Both the position numbers and the translations under genes were made by a program. Shown here piece by piece: positions 36,166-47,300 of a stretch of DNA of 64,000 nucleotides; position 1 is the stretch's first letter; each line of letters opens with the position of its first letter. The stretch spans positions 24,680,543-24,744,542 of the forward strand of contig OY755040.1 of the NCBI GenBank assembly GCA_963576565.1, in the 5' to 3' direction. This DNA is from Aspidapion aeneum (Eukaryota > Arthropoda > Insecta > Coleoptera > Brentidae). Below the pieces are notes generated by a model. That model did no database searches. It was not told the origin of the DNA and saw nothing but the letters and a program-made list of their open reading frames with translations.

Positions 36166-36232
36166 TTAGGGTGATTTTTTACTGGCGACATCTTTGAGAA
36201 GATGTAGGACTTTTTGATACAAAAATGAATAC
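36166..36232 (-). pseudogene. SERAC1 terminal exon, tandem copy 3 (frameshifted)
   Basis: The acceptor is TTTTTTTAG rather than CCAG. A one-base insertion in the A-run changes the tail to KDVASKKSP and an early stop. Otherwise it is close to the other two copies. Confidence 0.75.
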
Positions 36233-37220
36233 CTAAAAAAATATTGTTTAATAATTTCCTGGTAATCACCCTGTTATACATGGTGTTATGAAAATAATGT
36301 ATTGAATGTAAAAAAGAAAGTAATAAGAAAAAAAGCTCATATAACATATACAATAAAAAACTCTTGTTGTTAAGATTCAGAGCATCAACGATAATGATTT
36401 TTTTTTTCGAACTTCTTTAAAAAATGCAAGTAAGGCCGGAACCCATTATTTCCATAAGACCAACCGCTTGTAGGATTCCTAATTATGTAGTACCAATAAG
36501 AACACTCATCGTAAAGCAATCTTTATGATGAGTGGCCTTAAGTACCATAGAACTTTGTTTTTGACAGTTGTTTGATTGAATTTGTTTACTTTAAATCTGT
36601 AGAAGAGTCTAATTTTATATTTTTAATTATTTAATTTTAATAATATTTCTATAATTCAGTTATTTTATTATATTTTTGTCTGCAAATCGGCATTGCTTTC
36701 ACTACAATATTTTAAATATTCACTAAAAGTCTTGGGGCTTTGTTTATAAAAATATTCTTATATTGTGGTCAGGAAATTAAGTAGGTGCGCAGGTGCCAAA
36801 CCGCACCGGCATCTTTTAAGCGTCGCGCTGACTAAACAAAGAGTATAATTTGTAGGATAATATTACTAATATACTTTCAAACACATTTTTTAAGCGACAG
36901 AAAGAAAAATTCGCTGGTGACTAATCAGACTTTCTTTTTTCGACATCCAATCCATAACTTAAAAAATAGACCAGTGTACTGTGGGAAACTAGTTCTAAGA
37001 AGTGACCCTAATACTTACAAGTAACGCTGGCGTGTCCCGACTGAAGTTTTATTGTTCTTCTCTTAACTGAATAATATTATTTTGCTGTTTGGGGTTTAAA
37101 CTTACTTTTAACAATTAAAAATTTGTTAGGATTTTGAAAGGAAAATAAAATATAATTTAATTTTTTTAATAGTACATAAAGTATTTACACAACTATCACA
37201 GTCACACAGATACAAGTCAA

Positions 37221-37332
37221 TTATTGTATCAAAGATTTTAGATTTTCTTTTAACTTTTGAACTGGTTTAGGGTGATTTTCACTGGCAACACCTTTGAGAA
37301 GATGTAGGACTTTTTGATACAAAAATGAATAC
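37221..37332 (-). pseudogene. SERAC1 terminal exon, tandem copy 2 (open)
   Basis: Same acceptor (TTTTTCCAG) and an open frame to TAA, differing at the end (KPVQKLKENLKSLIQ). It could act as an alternative terminal exon. Called a duplicate because copy 1 is nearer to the donor. Confidence 0.7.
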
Positions 37333-38093
37333 CTGGAAAAATATTGTTTTATAATTTCCCGTTAATCATCCTGTTATACACGGTGTTATGAAAATCATGT
37401 ATTGAATGTAAAAACTCTTGTTGTTAAGATACAGAGCATCAACGATAATGATTTTTTTTTCGAACTTCTTTAAAAAATGCAAGTAAGGCCGGAACCCATT
37501 ATTTCCATAAGACCAACCGCTTGTAGGATTCCTAATTATGTAGTACCAATACGAACATTCATCGTAAAGCAATCTTTATGATGAGTGGCCTTAAGTACCA
37601 TAGAACTTTGTTTTTGACAGTTGTTTGATTGAATTTGTTTATTTTAAATCTGTAGAAGAGTCTAATTTTTAATTATTTAATTTTAATAATATTTCTATAA
37701 TTCAGTTATTTTATTATATTTTTGTCTGCAAATCGGCATTGCTTTCACTAAAATATTTCAAATATTCACTAAACGTCTTTGGGCTTTGTTTATGAAAATA
37801 TTCTTATAATGTGGTCAGGAAATTAAGTAGGTGCGCAGGTGCCAAACCGCACCGGCATCTTTTAAGCGTCGCGCTGACTAAACAAAGCGTATAATTTGTA
37901 GAATAATATTACTAATATACTTTCAAACACATTTTTTAAGCGACAGAAAGAAAAATTCGCTGGTTACTAATCAGACTTTCTTTTTTCGACATTCAATCCA
38001 TACCTTAAAAAATAGACCAGTGTACTGTGGGAAACTAGTTCTAACAAGTGACCCTAGTACTTACAAGTAACGCTGGCGTGTCCCGACTGAAGT

Positions 38094-38099
38094 TTTATT
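38094..38099 (-). promoter_or_regulatory. Candidate SERAC1 polyadenylation signal
   Basis: AATAAA on the minus strand, 168 bp past the stop of the nearest terminal exon. The same hexamer is conserved in the other two tandem units. Confidence 0.45.
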
Positions 38100-38266
38100 G
38101 TTCTTCTCTTAACTGAATAATATTATTTTGCTGTTTGGAGTTTAAACTTACTTTTAACAATTAAAAATTTGTTAGGATTTTGAAAGGAAAATAAAATATA
38201 ATTTAATTTTTTTAATAGTACATAAAGTATTTACACAACTATCACAGTCACACAGATACAAGTCAA

Positions 38267-38378
38267 TTATTTTATCCAAGATTTTAGATTTTCTTTTAAC
38301 TTTTGAATTGGTTTAGGGTGATTTTCACTGGCAACACCTTTGAGAAGATGTAGGACTTTTTGATACAAAAATGAATAC
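38267..38378 (-). CDS. SERAC1: SERAC1 terminal coding exon (nearest copy)
   Basis: The acceptor is ATTTTTCCAG. It joins phase 2 to give YSFLYQKVLHLLKGVASENH and PKPIQKLKENLKSWIK, then TAA. The F-L-Y-Q start matches the family's C-terminus. It is the first of three tandem copies met by the transcript. Confidence 0.88.
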
Positions 38379-41300
38379 CTGGAAAAATATTGTTTTATAA
38401 TTTCCCGTTAATCAGCCTGTTATACACGGTGTTATGAAAATAATGTATTGAATGTAAAAATTACCTAAATAAGAAAAAAAGCTCATACCGCGAGAACAAG
38501 TCCACATCTAGGGGGCTTAATTTCCATAGCATAAAAGGATAAAAAACAGATAGAGTGTAGCATGTATTAATAAGCGACCGGGATACGCCCAATTTCCGTC
38601 GAAAGCGTTTCAGTGTTGCCAAAGGTAACCTTGATAAATAACTACAGGCGCAAGTGGTTGCAGTCGTCAAGAGGCGGATAACCTGAAACATTTGTTTAGG
38701 GCGAGAATTATTACATGACTTGATTTTTAGTCCACCATACAAGAAAGATAGACTATTTAAAATGTGAAAGATTAAAATAAATTGCCTGTTTGAATACACA
38801 CGATAAATCAATAACACTTTAAAATTCAGCTTGTTTGTAAAGTAAGTGAATTATTTACTTTTAGGAACAAGCAGCATTTTAATGTATTATTCGGGTTATT
38901 TATCACCCCGTCTTACACTTGCATAAAGCTGACTAAATTGACCTTTAGCGAATTGATTCGAGGCTTATACTGATATTTTTGCTAAACCGGCAACGTTGTT
39001 TTTGCGCTTTTCACTTCTCCCATGCAATCTTTATGGCCCATACAAAAATGCTACCCCTAGATAGAAGGCTGGCCACGCTGTATAACATATAGAATAGAAT
39101 AAAATATGGGTTAAAACTCTTATTGTCAAGATACAGAGCATCAACGATGATTTTTTTTTATTCGAAGTAAGGCTGGAACACATTATTTCCATAAGACCCT
39201 GTACAAAACTCATTATTTTTAAACACAAAAAATAATTTTGTTGCCAAAAGGTAAAAATAAACACTGACCTGTTATTTGGTTTGCATATGCCCAAATGATC
39301 CTGAGGGATCTCGTAATACTCCCCGATCCCCGGATTGCCTGACTGAGGTTCGACAAACAAAAAATTAAACTTCATTGCAGTTACCACGGTCGACTTGGTT
39401 TCGACGAACGTCACTACTTTCATCGGGATCTCGTCGGCTATTTCTAGGAACTTTTTGTGCATTGATTGCAACTGGGGACAGTCTGAAATTGAAATATCGT
39501 TTAGTCAGATACTTTCACTAGTACTCTAGTTAAATTGGACTGCAGAGGTTAAACTTAAAAAAGCCAAATTGTATAAGATAGGCAACCCAACAAACGCAAG
39601 ATCGCGCCCCGGCCATAACAGTCTGCCGTGCATTCCTGAGGGATCTCGTAATACTCCCTGATCGCCGGATTGCCTGACTGAGGTTCGACAAACAAAAAAT
39701 TAAACTTCATTGCAGTTACCACGGTCGACTTGGTTTCGACGAACGTCACTACTTTCATCGGGATCTCGTCGGCTATTTCTAGGAACTTTTTGTGCATTGA
39801 TTGCAACTGGGGACAGTCTGAAATTGAAATATCGTTTAGTCAGATACTTTCACTAGTACTGTAGTTAAATTGGACTGCAGAGGTTAAACTTAAAAAAGCC
39901 AAATTGTATAAGATAAGCAACCCAACAAACGCAAGATCGCGCCCCGGCCATAACAGTCTGCCGTGCATTCCTGAGGGATCTCGTAATACTCCCCGATCCC
40001 CGGATTGCCTGACTGAGGTTCGACAAACAAAAAATTAAACTTCATTGCAGTTACCACGGTCGACTTGGTTTCGACGAACGTCACTACTTTCATCGGGATC
40101 TCGTCGGCTATTTCTAGGAACTTTTTGTGAATTGATTGCAACTGGGGACAGTCTGAAATTGAAATATCGTTTAGTCAGATACTTTCACTAGTACTGTAGT
40201 TAAATTGGACTGCAGAGGTTAAACTTAAAAAAGCCAAATTGTATAAGATAAGCAACCCAACAAACGCAAGATCGCGCCCCGGCCATAACAGTCTGCCGTG
40301 CATTCCTGAGGGATCTCGTAATACTCCCCGATCCCCGGATTGCCTGACTGAGGTTCGACAAACAAAAAATTAAACTTCATTGCAGTTACCACGGTCGACT
40401 TGGTTTCGACGAACGTAACTACTTTCATCGGGATCTCGTCGGCTATTTCTAGGAACTTTTTGTGCATTGATTGCAACTGGGGACAGTCTGAAATTGAAAT
40501 ATCGCTTAGTCAGATACTTTCACTAGTACTCTAGTTAAATTGGACTGCAGAGGTTAAACTTAAAAAAGCCAAATTGTATAAGATAAGCAACCCAACAAAC
40601 GCAAGATCGCGCCCCGGCCATAACAGTCTGCCGTGCATTCCTGAGGGATCTCGTAATACTCCCCGATCCCCGGATTGCCTCACTGAGGTTCGACTAACAA
40701 AAAATTAAACTTCATTGCAGTTACCACGGTCGACTTGGTTTCGACGAACGTCACTACTTTCATCGGGATCTCGTCGGCTATTTCTAGGAACTTTTTGTGC
40801 ATTGATTGCAACTGGGGACAGTCTGAAATTGAAATATCGTTTAGTCAGATACTTTCACTAGTACTCTAGTTAAATTGGACTGCAGATGTTAAACTTAAAA
40901 AAGCCAAATTGTATAAGATAGGCAACCCAACAAACGCAAGATCGCGCCCCGGCCATAACAGTCTGCCGTGCATTCCTGAGGGATCTCGCAATACTCCCCG
41001 ATCCCCGGATTGCCTGACTGAGGTTCGACAAACAAAAAATTAAACTTCATTGCAGTTACCACGGTCGACTTGGTTTCGACGAACGTCACTACTTTCATCG
41101 GGATCTCGTCGGCTATTTCTAGGAACTTTTTGTGCATTGATTGCAACTGGGGACAGTCTGAAATTGAAATATCGCTTAGTCAGATACTTTCACTAGTACT
41201 CTAGTTAAATTGGACTGCAGAGGTTAAACTTAAAAAAGCCAAATTGTATAAGATAAGCAACCCAACAAACGCAAGATCGCGCCCCGGCCATAACAGTCTG

Positions 41301-44300
41301 CCGTGCATTCCTGAGGGATCTCGTAATACTCCCCGGATTACCTGACTGAGGTTCGACAAACAAAAAATTAAACTTCATTGCAGTTACCACTGTCGACTTG
41401 GTTTCGACGAACGTCACTACTTTCATCGGGATCTCGTCGGCTATTTCTAGGAACTTTTTGTGCATTGATTGCAACTGGGGACAGTCTGAAATTGAAATAT
41501 CGTTGTCAGATACTTTCACTAGTACTCTAGTTAAATTGGACTGCAGAGGTTAAACTCAAAAAAGCCAAATTGTATAAGATAGGCAACCCAACAAACGCAA
41601 GATCGCGCCCCGGCCATAACAGTCTGCCGTACATTCCGGCTAGTACCATCTACAGCGGAGAGAGGGTGCTGTTGTTAAAGGTTTTAGATGCCCTCTCCCC
41701 GCGAAATCGCTAAATACTAATTTTACAGGCGTGTTGCTCTGCAAAATCATAGAAAGCCGGGAAGAACTTTGTATTTTTTTTGTAACCAGACTCCTACTTA
41801 CTTTCTCGCAATTCTTGTACTTCAACTGAAGGCCATAAAACCAAGGATATCGCCTGGCTTAAGTTGGCTACCTTTGAACCATTGTGAGGCGTACTATAGA
41901 ACACGACACCTTTGGTGTTCAGGCAGAGGTTCTTGAGAGCTGGGTCATGGCTTTCGTAAGCTGAAAGCAATTAGATTAAAAGAACGACGAGATCTTGGTG
42001 GGCATTTTTTATTTATTTAGAGTACAAGCCCATACCACTAGAGGTCACTGAGGTGAATAAATATAGTACAAGCCGCCACCCTTAAAGACTAACATGCAGA
42101 CAATTTTCGTATTTACCTTTGCAAAGCATATTCTTAACAATCAGTCCTCCCATAGAATGTGTGATCCACACAATGGGCCGCTCTCCCACGTTACATTTAA
42201 GCAGTTTTTGCGCGATCATGTCGCTTCTTTCGTCCAACGAAAATTTCTCTTTTTCTGACGGACAAATTGGCGCCCACATCGACAGGCTCGTACTGTAGTT
42301 TATGCCCAGAACCCGCATATTTTTGCAGTCTTTGCCTGTATAAAAGAAAATATTTTAACCTTGTTCTTTTGTACAGGGTGATTAGTTATATTTTAAACAT
42401 TAAAGTTTATATGGACAAATTCGTAAGATTTTTTCTAAAAATTACAGATGTATGCCCTTACCCAACCAATCCTTGGGCCAACAGTAGGTGTAACAACCCT
42501 GACATTCTTCTTCTAGGGTTTCAAAACCATTTCCGGGACAGGTATATGGCCCCGATTCAACAGTGCTTGAGTTTAAAGGGATATCGTCCCAGACAACCTA
42601 AAAAAAGTGTTCTGGTTGGTTCGCTAAGGAAGCGGCTTTGACCACTGCGCAGCCTGGGGCAAGTGAATGTTGGCCGCCATTTTTTATTATTTTGCCGTAC
42701 TCTCTAAAGCCATATTGACATGGTTCGTGTGAGATAACCATCTAAAATGAGTTTATTGAATTTGCACTAAACAATTATGTTTTATAACTACTGGTAAACA
42801 AAGTTACCTTTTTTTATTTTCTAAATATTATAATAGAGTAATTCCACGCCAAATCATCCAATGGGGGTAGCTGCCATGTCACGAAAAAAATCCAAATTTT
42901 AATAACATGTATTAGTGTCCTTAGGAATACCAAATTAACAAATTTTAATTTTTAATATCGCCTCCCGTATTTTACAGGCCACTTTAAAAGTGAAAAAAAG
43001 AAGAAAATTAGTTGTGGCTTTATTTTTTTTTTATTTCTATTGTATTAAATCTTATGTAAAAACAAATTTATCGGAAGAAATCTTTAATATTGGTTGGATA
43101 ATCCTATACAGAAAAAAAATTAACCTCACTTTTTTGACATGGCAAAAATAGTTTTCAAAAAATAGTAAAGTTTATGATTTTCTCGATTTTTAATTATTTA
43201 CACCGGTGCGGAATATGGTCCATCAAAAAAAAGTCTATACGCACATTAAAGCTCGGTGGCTTGACTATCATACAAGGCAAAAGAAAAATTTCTAGGTCTA
43301 TTGCTTTCAGCAAACTAAATTTTTTAACTTTGGAAAAACCACAAAAACCTCAGAATTGGCAACTTTTGACTAAAAAAATTGTCATGTCTATCTGTCTATT
43401 AAAACTTCGCTTGTGTCTTGTTTTACTTGACAATGTATCGTCTAAATAAAAGTAAAATAAAAAATCTGGGTCTGTCATTTTAACATCAACTTTTAAGCTA
43501 TTTGGTTAAAGCATGTAAAAAATCAAATTTTTTTATTGAGGCGCAAAAGAAAAAAAATATGTATAAAAATCATCGTCAGGGAATCTTATTTATAGCCACA
43601 TACTGTTTTGCGTGACATCCTAGTTTGTGGGTTCAAGTCCCATCTTATTCCTACACTGTCGAATTTTTTTTTTTAGTTTTAAGAATACATTTTTGGTGAG
43701 ACACGGACATTAATTAGTTTGTTTCTTTGGTAAATGAAATGGTTCAGTTTAACAGTGGCGTACGCAGGAGGGAGGGGGGTTGGAGGCCTAATCTTTCCAA
43801 AGCCATTAAATAACTTCTCCTAAAGATTGAATTTTTCTGAAAGAAGAAATAAATGGTTTTCCAGGACTTTGCTTTTACTCAAGCCCCCTCTCCCAACTCC
43901 CTTGGAAAATTTCTGCATACGCCACAAAACTAACGCATGGTAAAAGCCCATGTGATGCGTTTGGAGGTACTGTGAAACGATTTGTTTTACATTAAAATCT
44001 CAAACAAACAACAACTGTACACCATTCTTTTACTCCTCTGGATGATTTAACTATGGATGCTAAATTTACTTCAAGCTCAGAAAAAAAATTTGTTCGGTTT
44101 CTGAAATTATAGAACTCAACTTCTTTTCCGATTTTTTAAATATGACAGTAGGTAACTACTAAAAAAGTAAATAAACTTTTAAAAAAATTGTGTAGTGACC
44201 TTATGAAGAGAGTTTAGATCATAATTTATGAAACAGTGGTCATATAAATAAACTTTACCTTCTGATAAACCTTAATTTGCAGGGGCGGATCTAGAAACTT

Positions 44301-47300
44301 TATTTTGGGGGAAAATATCATAATAAATATTTCACAAAACTATTTTGCATAGTGACCAGGAGGTGTATTCTGTGTGTCAAAACTGAGTAAAGTTTCAGAT
44401 TTGGGGGGGCATCCCCTCCCGTAGATCCAGGCCTGTAATTTGTGATGCAATTTAACATCACTAAAAATATTAAAATAACAAAAAAATGTGTAGTGACCTT
44501 AAGGATTACAGACCCAGATTTTATATTTTTTCTTTAAAGTCCTATTTTGCCCGTTTTTAGACTTTTCAAATGCGTGTACAACAGACTAATTGGATTAAAA
44601 AATCTAAAATTGTGCAAAAGTGGTCAAGCATAAGCTGTTTCATTTAGTAAGCATGATTAAAGAAGAAAATTAAATGTCAGGGCAACACTTTTTTTGTAAA
44701 TTGGATGACTTGGCGTGGAATTGCTCAATAGATAATCAAAACCTTGTAAATATTCAAGGTCAAAATAAAATATGAAAGTAACTAACAACATGGGGAATTC
44801 TGAAACACTTGAAAATACATTTTTAAAGTTAAAATATCGTTACCATTTTGTCAACAAATTAAATAAAATTTAGAGGTTTTTATATTAGCGACGACGGCCA
44901 ATCGAAAGACGTTAACAATTTTTTTTCTAGGCCCTCTACTTTTTTTTTAGAAACCGTTCCCGGAATCCCCATGTTACTTTTATCTGGTATACAACAAGAG
45001 TACAACCTACTACAAAGCATTTTATACTTGCTTTAATCTCTTAACGAAAATTAACACAAGCTCCGCTCAAAATCACCGACAATCAGTTACTTGTATTTGC
45101 CTGTCAAAAACTGATCAGAATGCGTGAAAATTTTCATGAAGGGATGGGGGCAAGTATACATATTAACCTCATAATCGGCGCAATCAACCATATCTTTCAA
45201 TTTTCTCATATATTCAGAAGTTTTATTGGAAGGTTGTGAAGGTAATTCTGGATCCAAAAATAACGTCTCTGAAATAAAGACAATAGATGTTCTTTTGTGA
45301 GCTTACTACTGGTTATTATGTCCCTTCTTTTGTTATTGCATTTGTATATGAGAACCAGCATACCGCACTATGTCAAAACATTATATAATATATATAATTA
45401 AAATTAATAGGTAAAATTAAATTATTTGCGGATTATACTGCATAAATTTATTTTGAAAACAGTTTTTCTCAAATAAAATTAAACATTTTGCACGATATGA
45501 AAATTCTAAAGAATAATTAATTCTGACAAATCCTCCTACATCTTTCTAGATAAAAGTCAAATATTAATAATTCAGTTGTAAATGCACAAAATTTTTAGAA
45601 CTGTTTATAGATGAAAACTTGACTTGGAAATATCACATAGAATATACGAAAATCATTATTTCCTCTTGTAAGAGTTTTGTATAAAATTCGATATCTTATT
45701 CCTTTATCTCATCTTAAAAAAATTTACTTTGACTTATTTTATTCAAACATGTAATATTTAATAACAATATGGGTTTCTACAAATTCTTCGAATATAAATC
45801 CTTTAAAAAACAAAATCATAAAATGTATACATAAACTTCCATTTTTAGAACCAACTATCAATTTGTATAAACCACTTGGAAATCTTAAAAAAATTATATA
45901 CAGGGTGTTTCCTAAAGTTCCTAAGGGAGGTGCGCCTCTTTAAAAAGGGCACCTTGAAGACTGTTTTCCCTCAATATTTCCGAAACCGTCCATGCAAAAA
46001 TCATAAAATTTGGTACAAAGTATAAGCTTTTAAAGCTACGTCAGAATTTCAACTCAGAATTGAAAAATTTTAATCAGGGGCGTACCATAGAAAAAATGGG
46101 ATTCTTTTTACCCTTAACCCCCCTGGTATGGTACGCCCCTGATTAAAATTTTGCAATTCTGAGCTGAAATTCTGATGCAGCTTTAAAAGTTTATACGTTG
46201 TACCAAATTTTATGATTTTCGCATGGACGGTTTCGGAAATATTGAGGAAAAGCAGTCTTCAGGGTGCCGTTTTTAAAGGGGCGCAGCTCCCTTAGGAACC
46301 ACAAATGTTTCTAGGAACTTTTTTTCATGAAAATACTCCAGGAATCACACCACGAATTTTTGACCAATGTTTAGGAGACACCCTGTATAGTAAAGAGATG
46401 TATTTTTATTCACTCTTTAATAATTAATTCTCTGGAACGAAATAGCGATGTACAAAATAGCGACGTACGAAATAGCGAGTAATGAAATAGCGACTATCAA
46501 AATAGCGATGTAATGAAACAGCGACTATCAAAATAGCGATGTATCAAAATAGCGTTTGTAACAAAACAGCGACATATAATAGCGATGTATCAAAATAGCG
46601 ACAATCAAAATAACGATGTATCAAAATAGCGACAATCAAAATAGCGACAATCAAAATAGCGATGTATCAAAACAGCGATGTATCAAAATACCGAATCAAA
46701 CCAAACCAAATCGATTCAAACCAATCCAAACCGAACCTTTCTAACAAATTTCTTCAAAAAACAAACTTCCCTGACTTCTTTTCCAGGATCCTAGAGGGTG
46801 TGAATCCGAACCGAACCAAACTGAACCGAATTCGGTTTAGTTTGTTTCGGTTCAAAAGAAGTCTGGAGATTTTTTTTAAATATGCTGGTTCGGTTCAGAT
46901 TCAAACCCTCTAGGATCCCGAGAAAGAAGTCAGGGAAATTTTTTTTTTGAAAAAATTTGTTAGAAAGAAACCCCTTTGTCGAACTATATGCCAAAACCGA
47001 ACCAAAATATTTTGATAATCGCTTTTTTGTTACATCGCTATTTTGATAGTCGCTATTTTGTTACATCGCTATTTTGATACAATCGCTATTTTGTTACATC
47101 GCCATTTTGTTACATCGCTATTTTGATAGTCGCCCTCTCATTACATCGCTATTTTGATTGTCGATATTTCGATACCGCTATTTTTTTACTCGCTATTTTG
47201 TACATCGCTATTTCGTTCCAGAGCCAAAAAAATCATATAAGCTTACTAAAATCAATATTATGCATACACATCAAACAAGACAATCCAATATGTACCAAAC

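Larger units (their letters stand above)
35240..38460. repeat. Three-copy tandem array, about 1.05-1.1 kb, carrying SERAC1 last exon
   Basis: Markers recur in order in each unit. TAGGATCCTAATTATGTA-type sequence is at 35241, 36472 and 37525. GCGCAGGTGCCAAACCGCAC is at about 35673, 36787 and 37832. The terminal SERAC1 exon is at 36166, 37221 and 38267. Units 2 and 3 are closest to each other. Unit 1 has taken up hairpin H3. A further partial unit (TACAGAGCATCAACGAT) is at about 39110-39200. Confidence 0.88.
39299..41636. repeat. 335-bp tandem array of seven partial SERAC1 exon units
   Basis: Exon start points recur at 39482, 39817, 40152, 40487, 40822 and 41157, exactly 335 bp apart, and at 41485 after a 7-bp deletion. 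Units differ by only a few bases. Each holds about 180 nt of exon, the acceptor and about 150 nt of intron. The unit boundary cuts the exon at TCCTGAGG. The low divergence points to recent expansion or ongoing homogenisation. Confidence 0.95.
42836..44726. mobile_element. Long element with GAGTAATTCCACGCCAAAT ends
   Basis: GAGTAATTCCACGCCAAATC and then ATCC at the left, and its approximate inverse GATGACTTGGCGTGGAATTG at the right, define a 1.9-kb element in a SERAC1 intron. No transposase is recognised. The terminal pattern (GGGT/GAGT, then AATTCCACNNCAAATCA) is like those of the elements at 13337 and 47551. Two smaller MITEs are nested in it. Confidence 0.6.

Noticed and set aside
38461..38817. 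Minus-strand ORF of 118 codons within the last SERAC1 intron
   Set aside because: No homology recognised, and the SERAC1 frame continues from 39269 to 38378 without it. Could be re-examined with RNA data.
39299..41636. Regularly spaced array resembling a CRISPR
   Set aside because: The unit is 335 bp, wholly repeated, contains a SERAC1 exon with splice acceptor, and the genome is eukaryotic. There are no short repeats with unique spacers.
43590..43665. tRNA-like B box (GTGGGTTCAAGTCCCATC)
   Set aside because: The T-arm-like part is good, but no matching acceptor stem, D arm or anticodon arm could be folded upstream. At most a tRNA-derived remnant.
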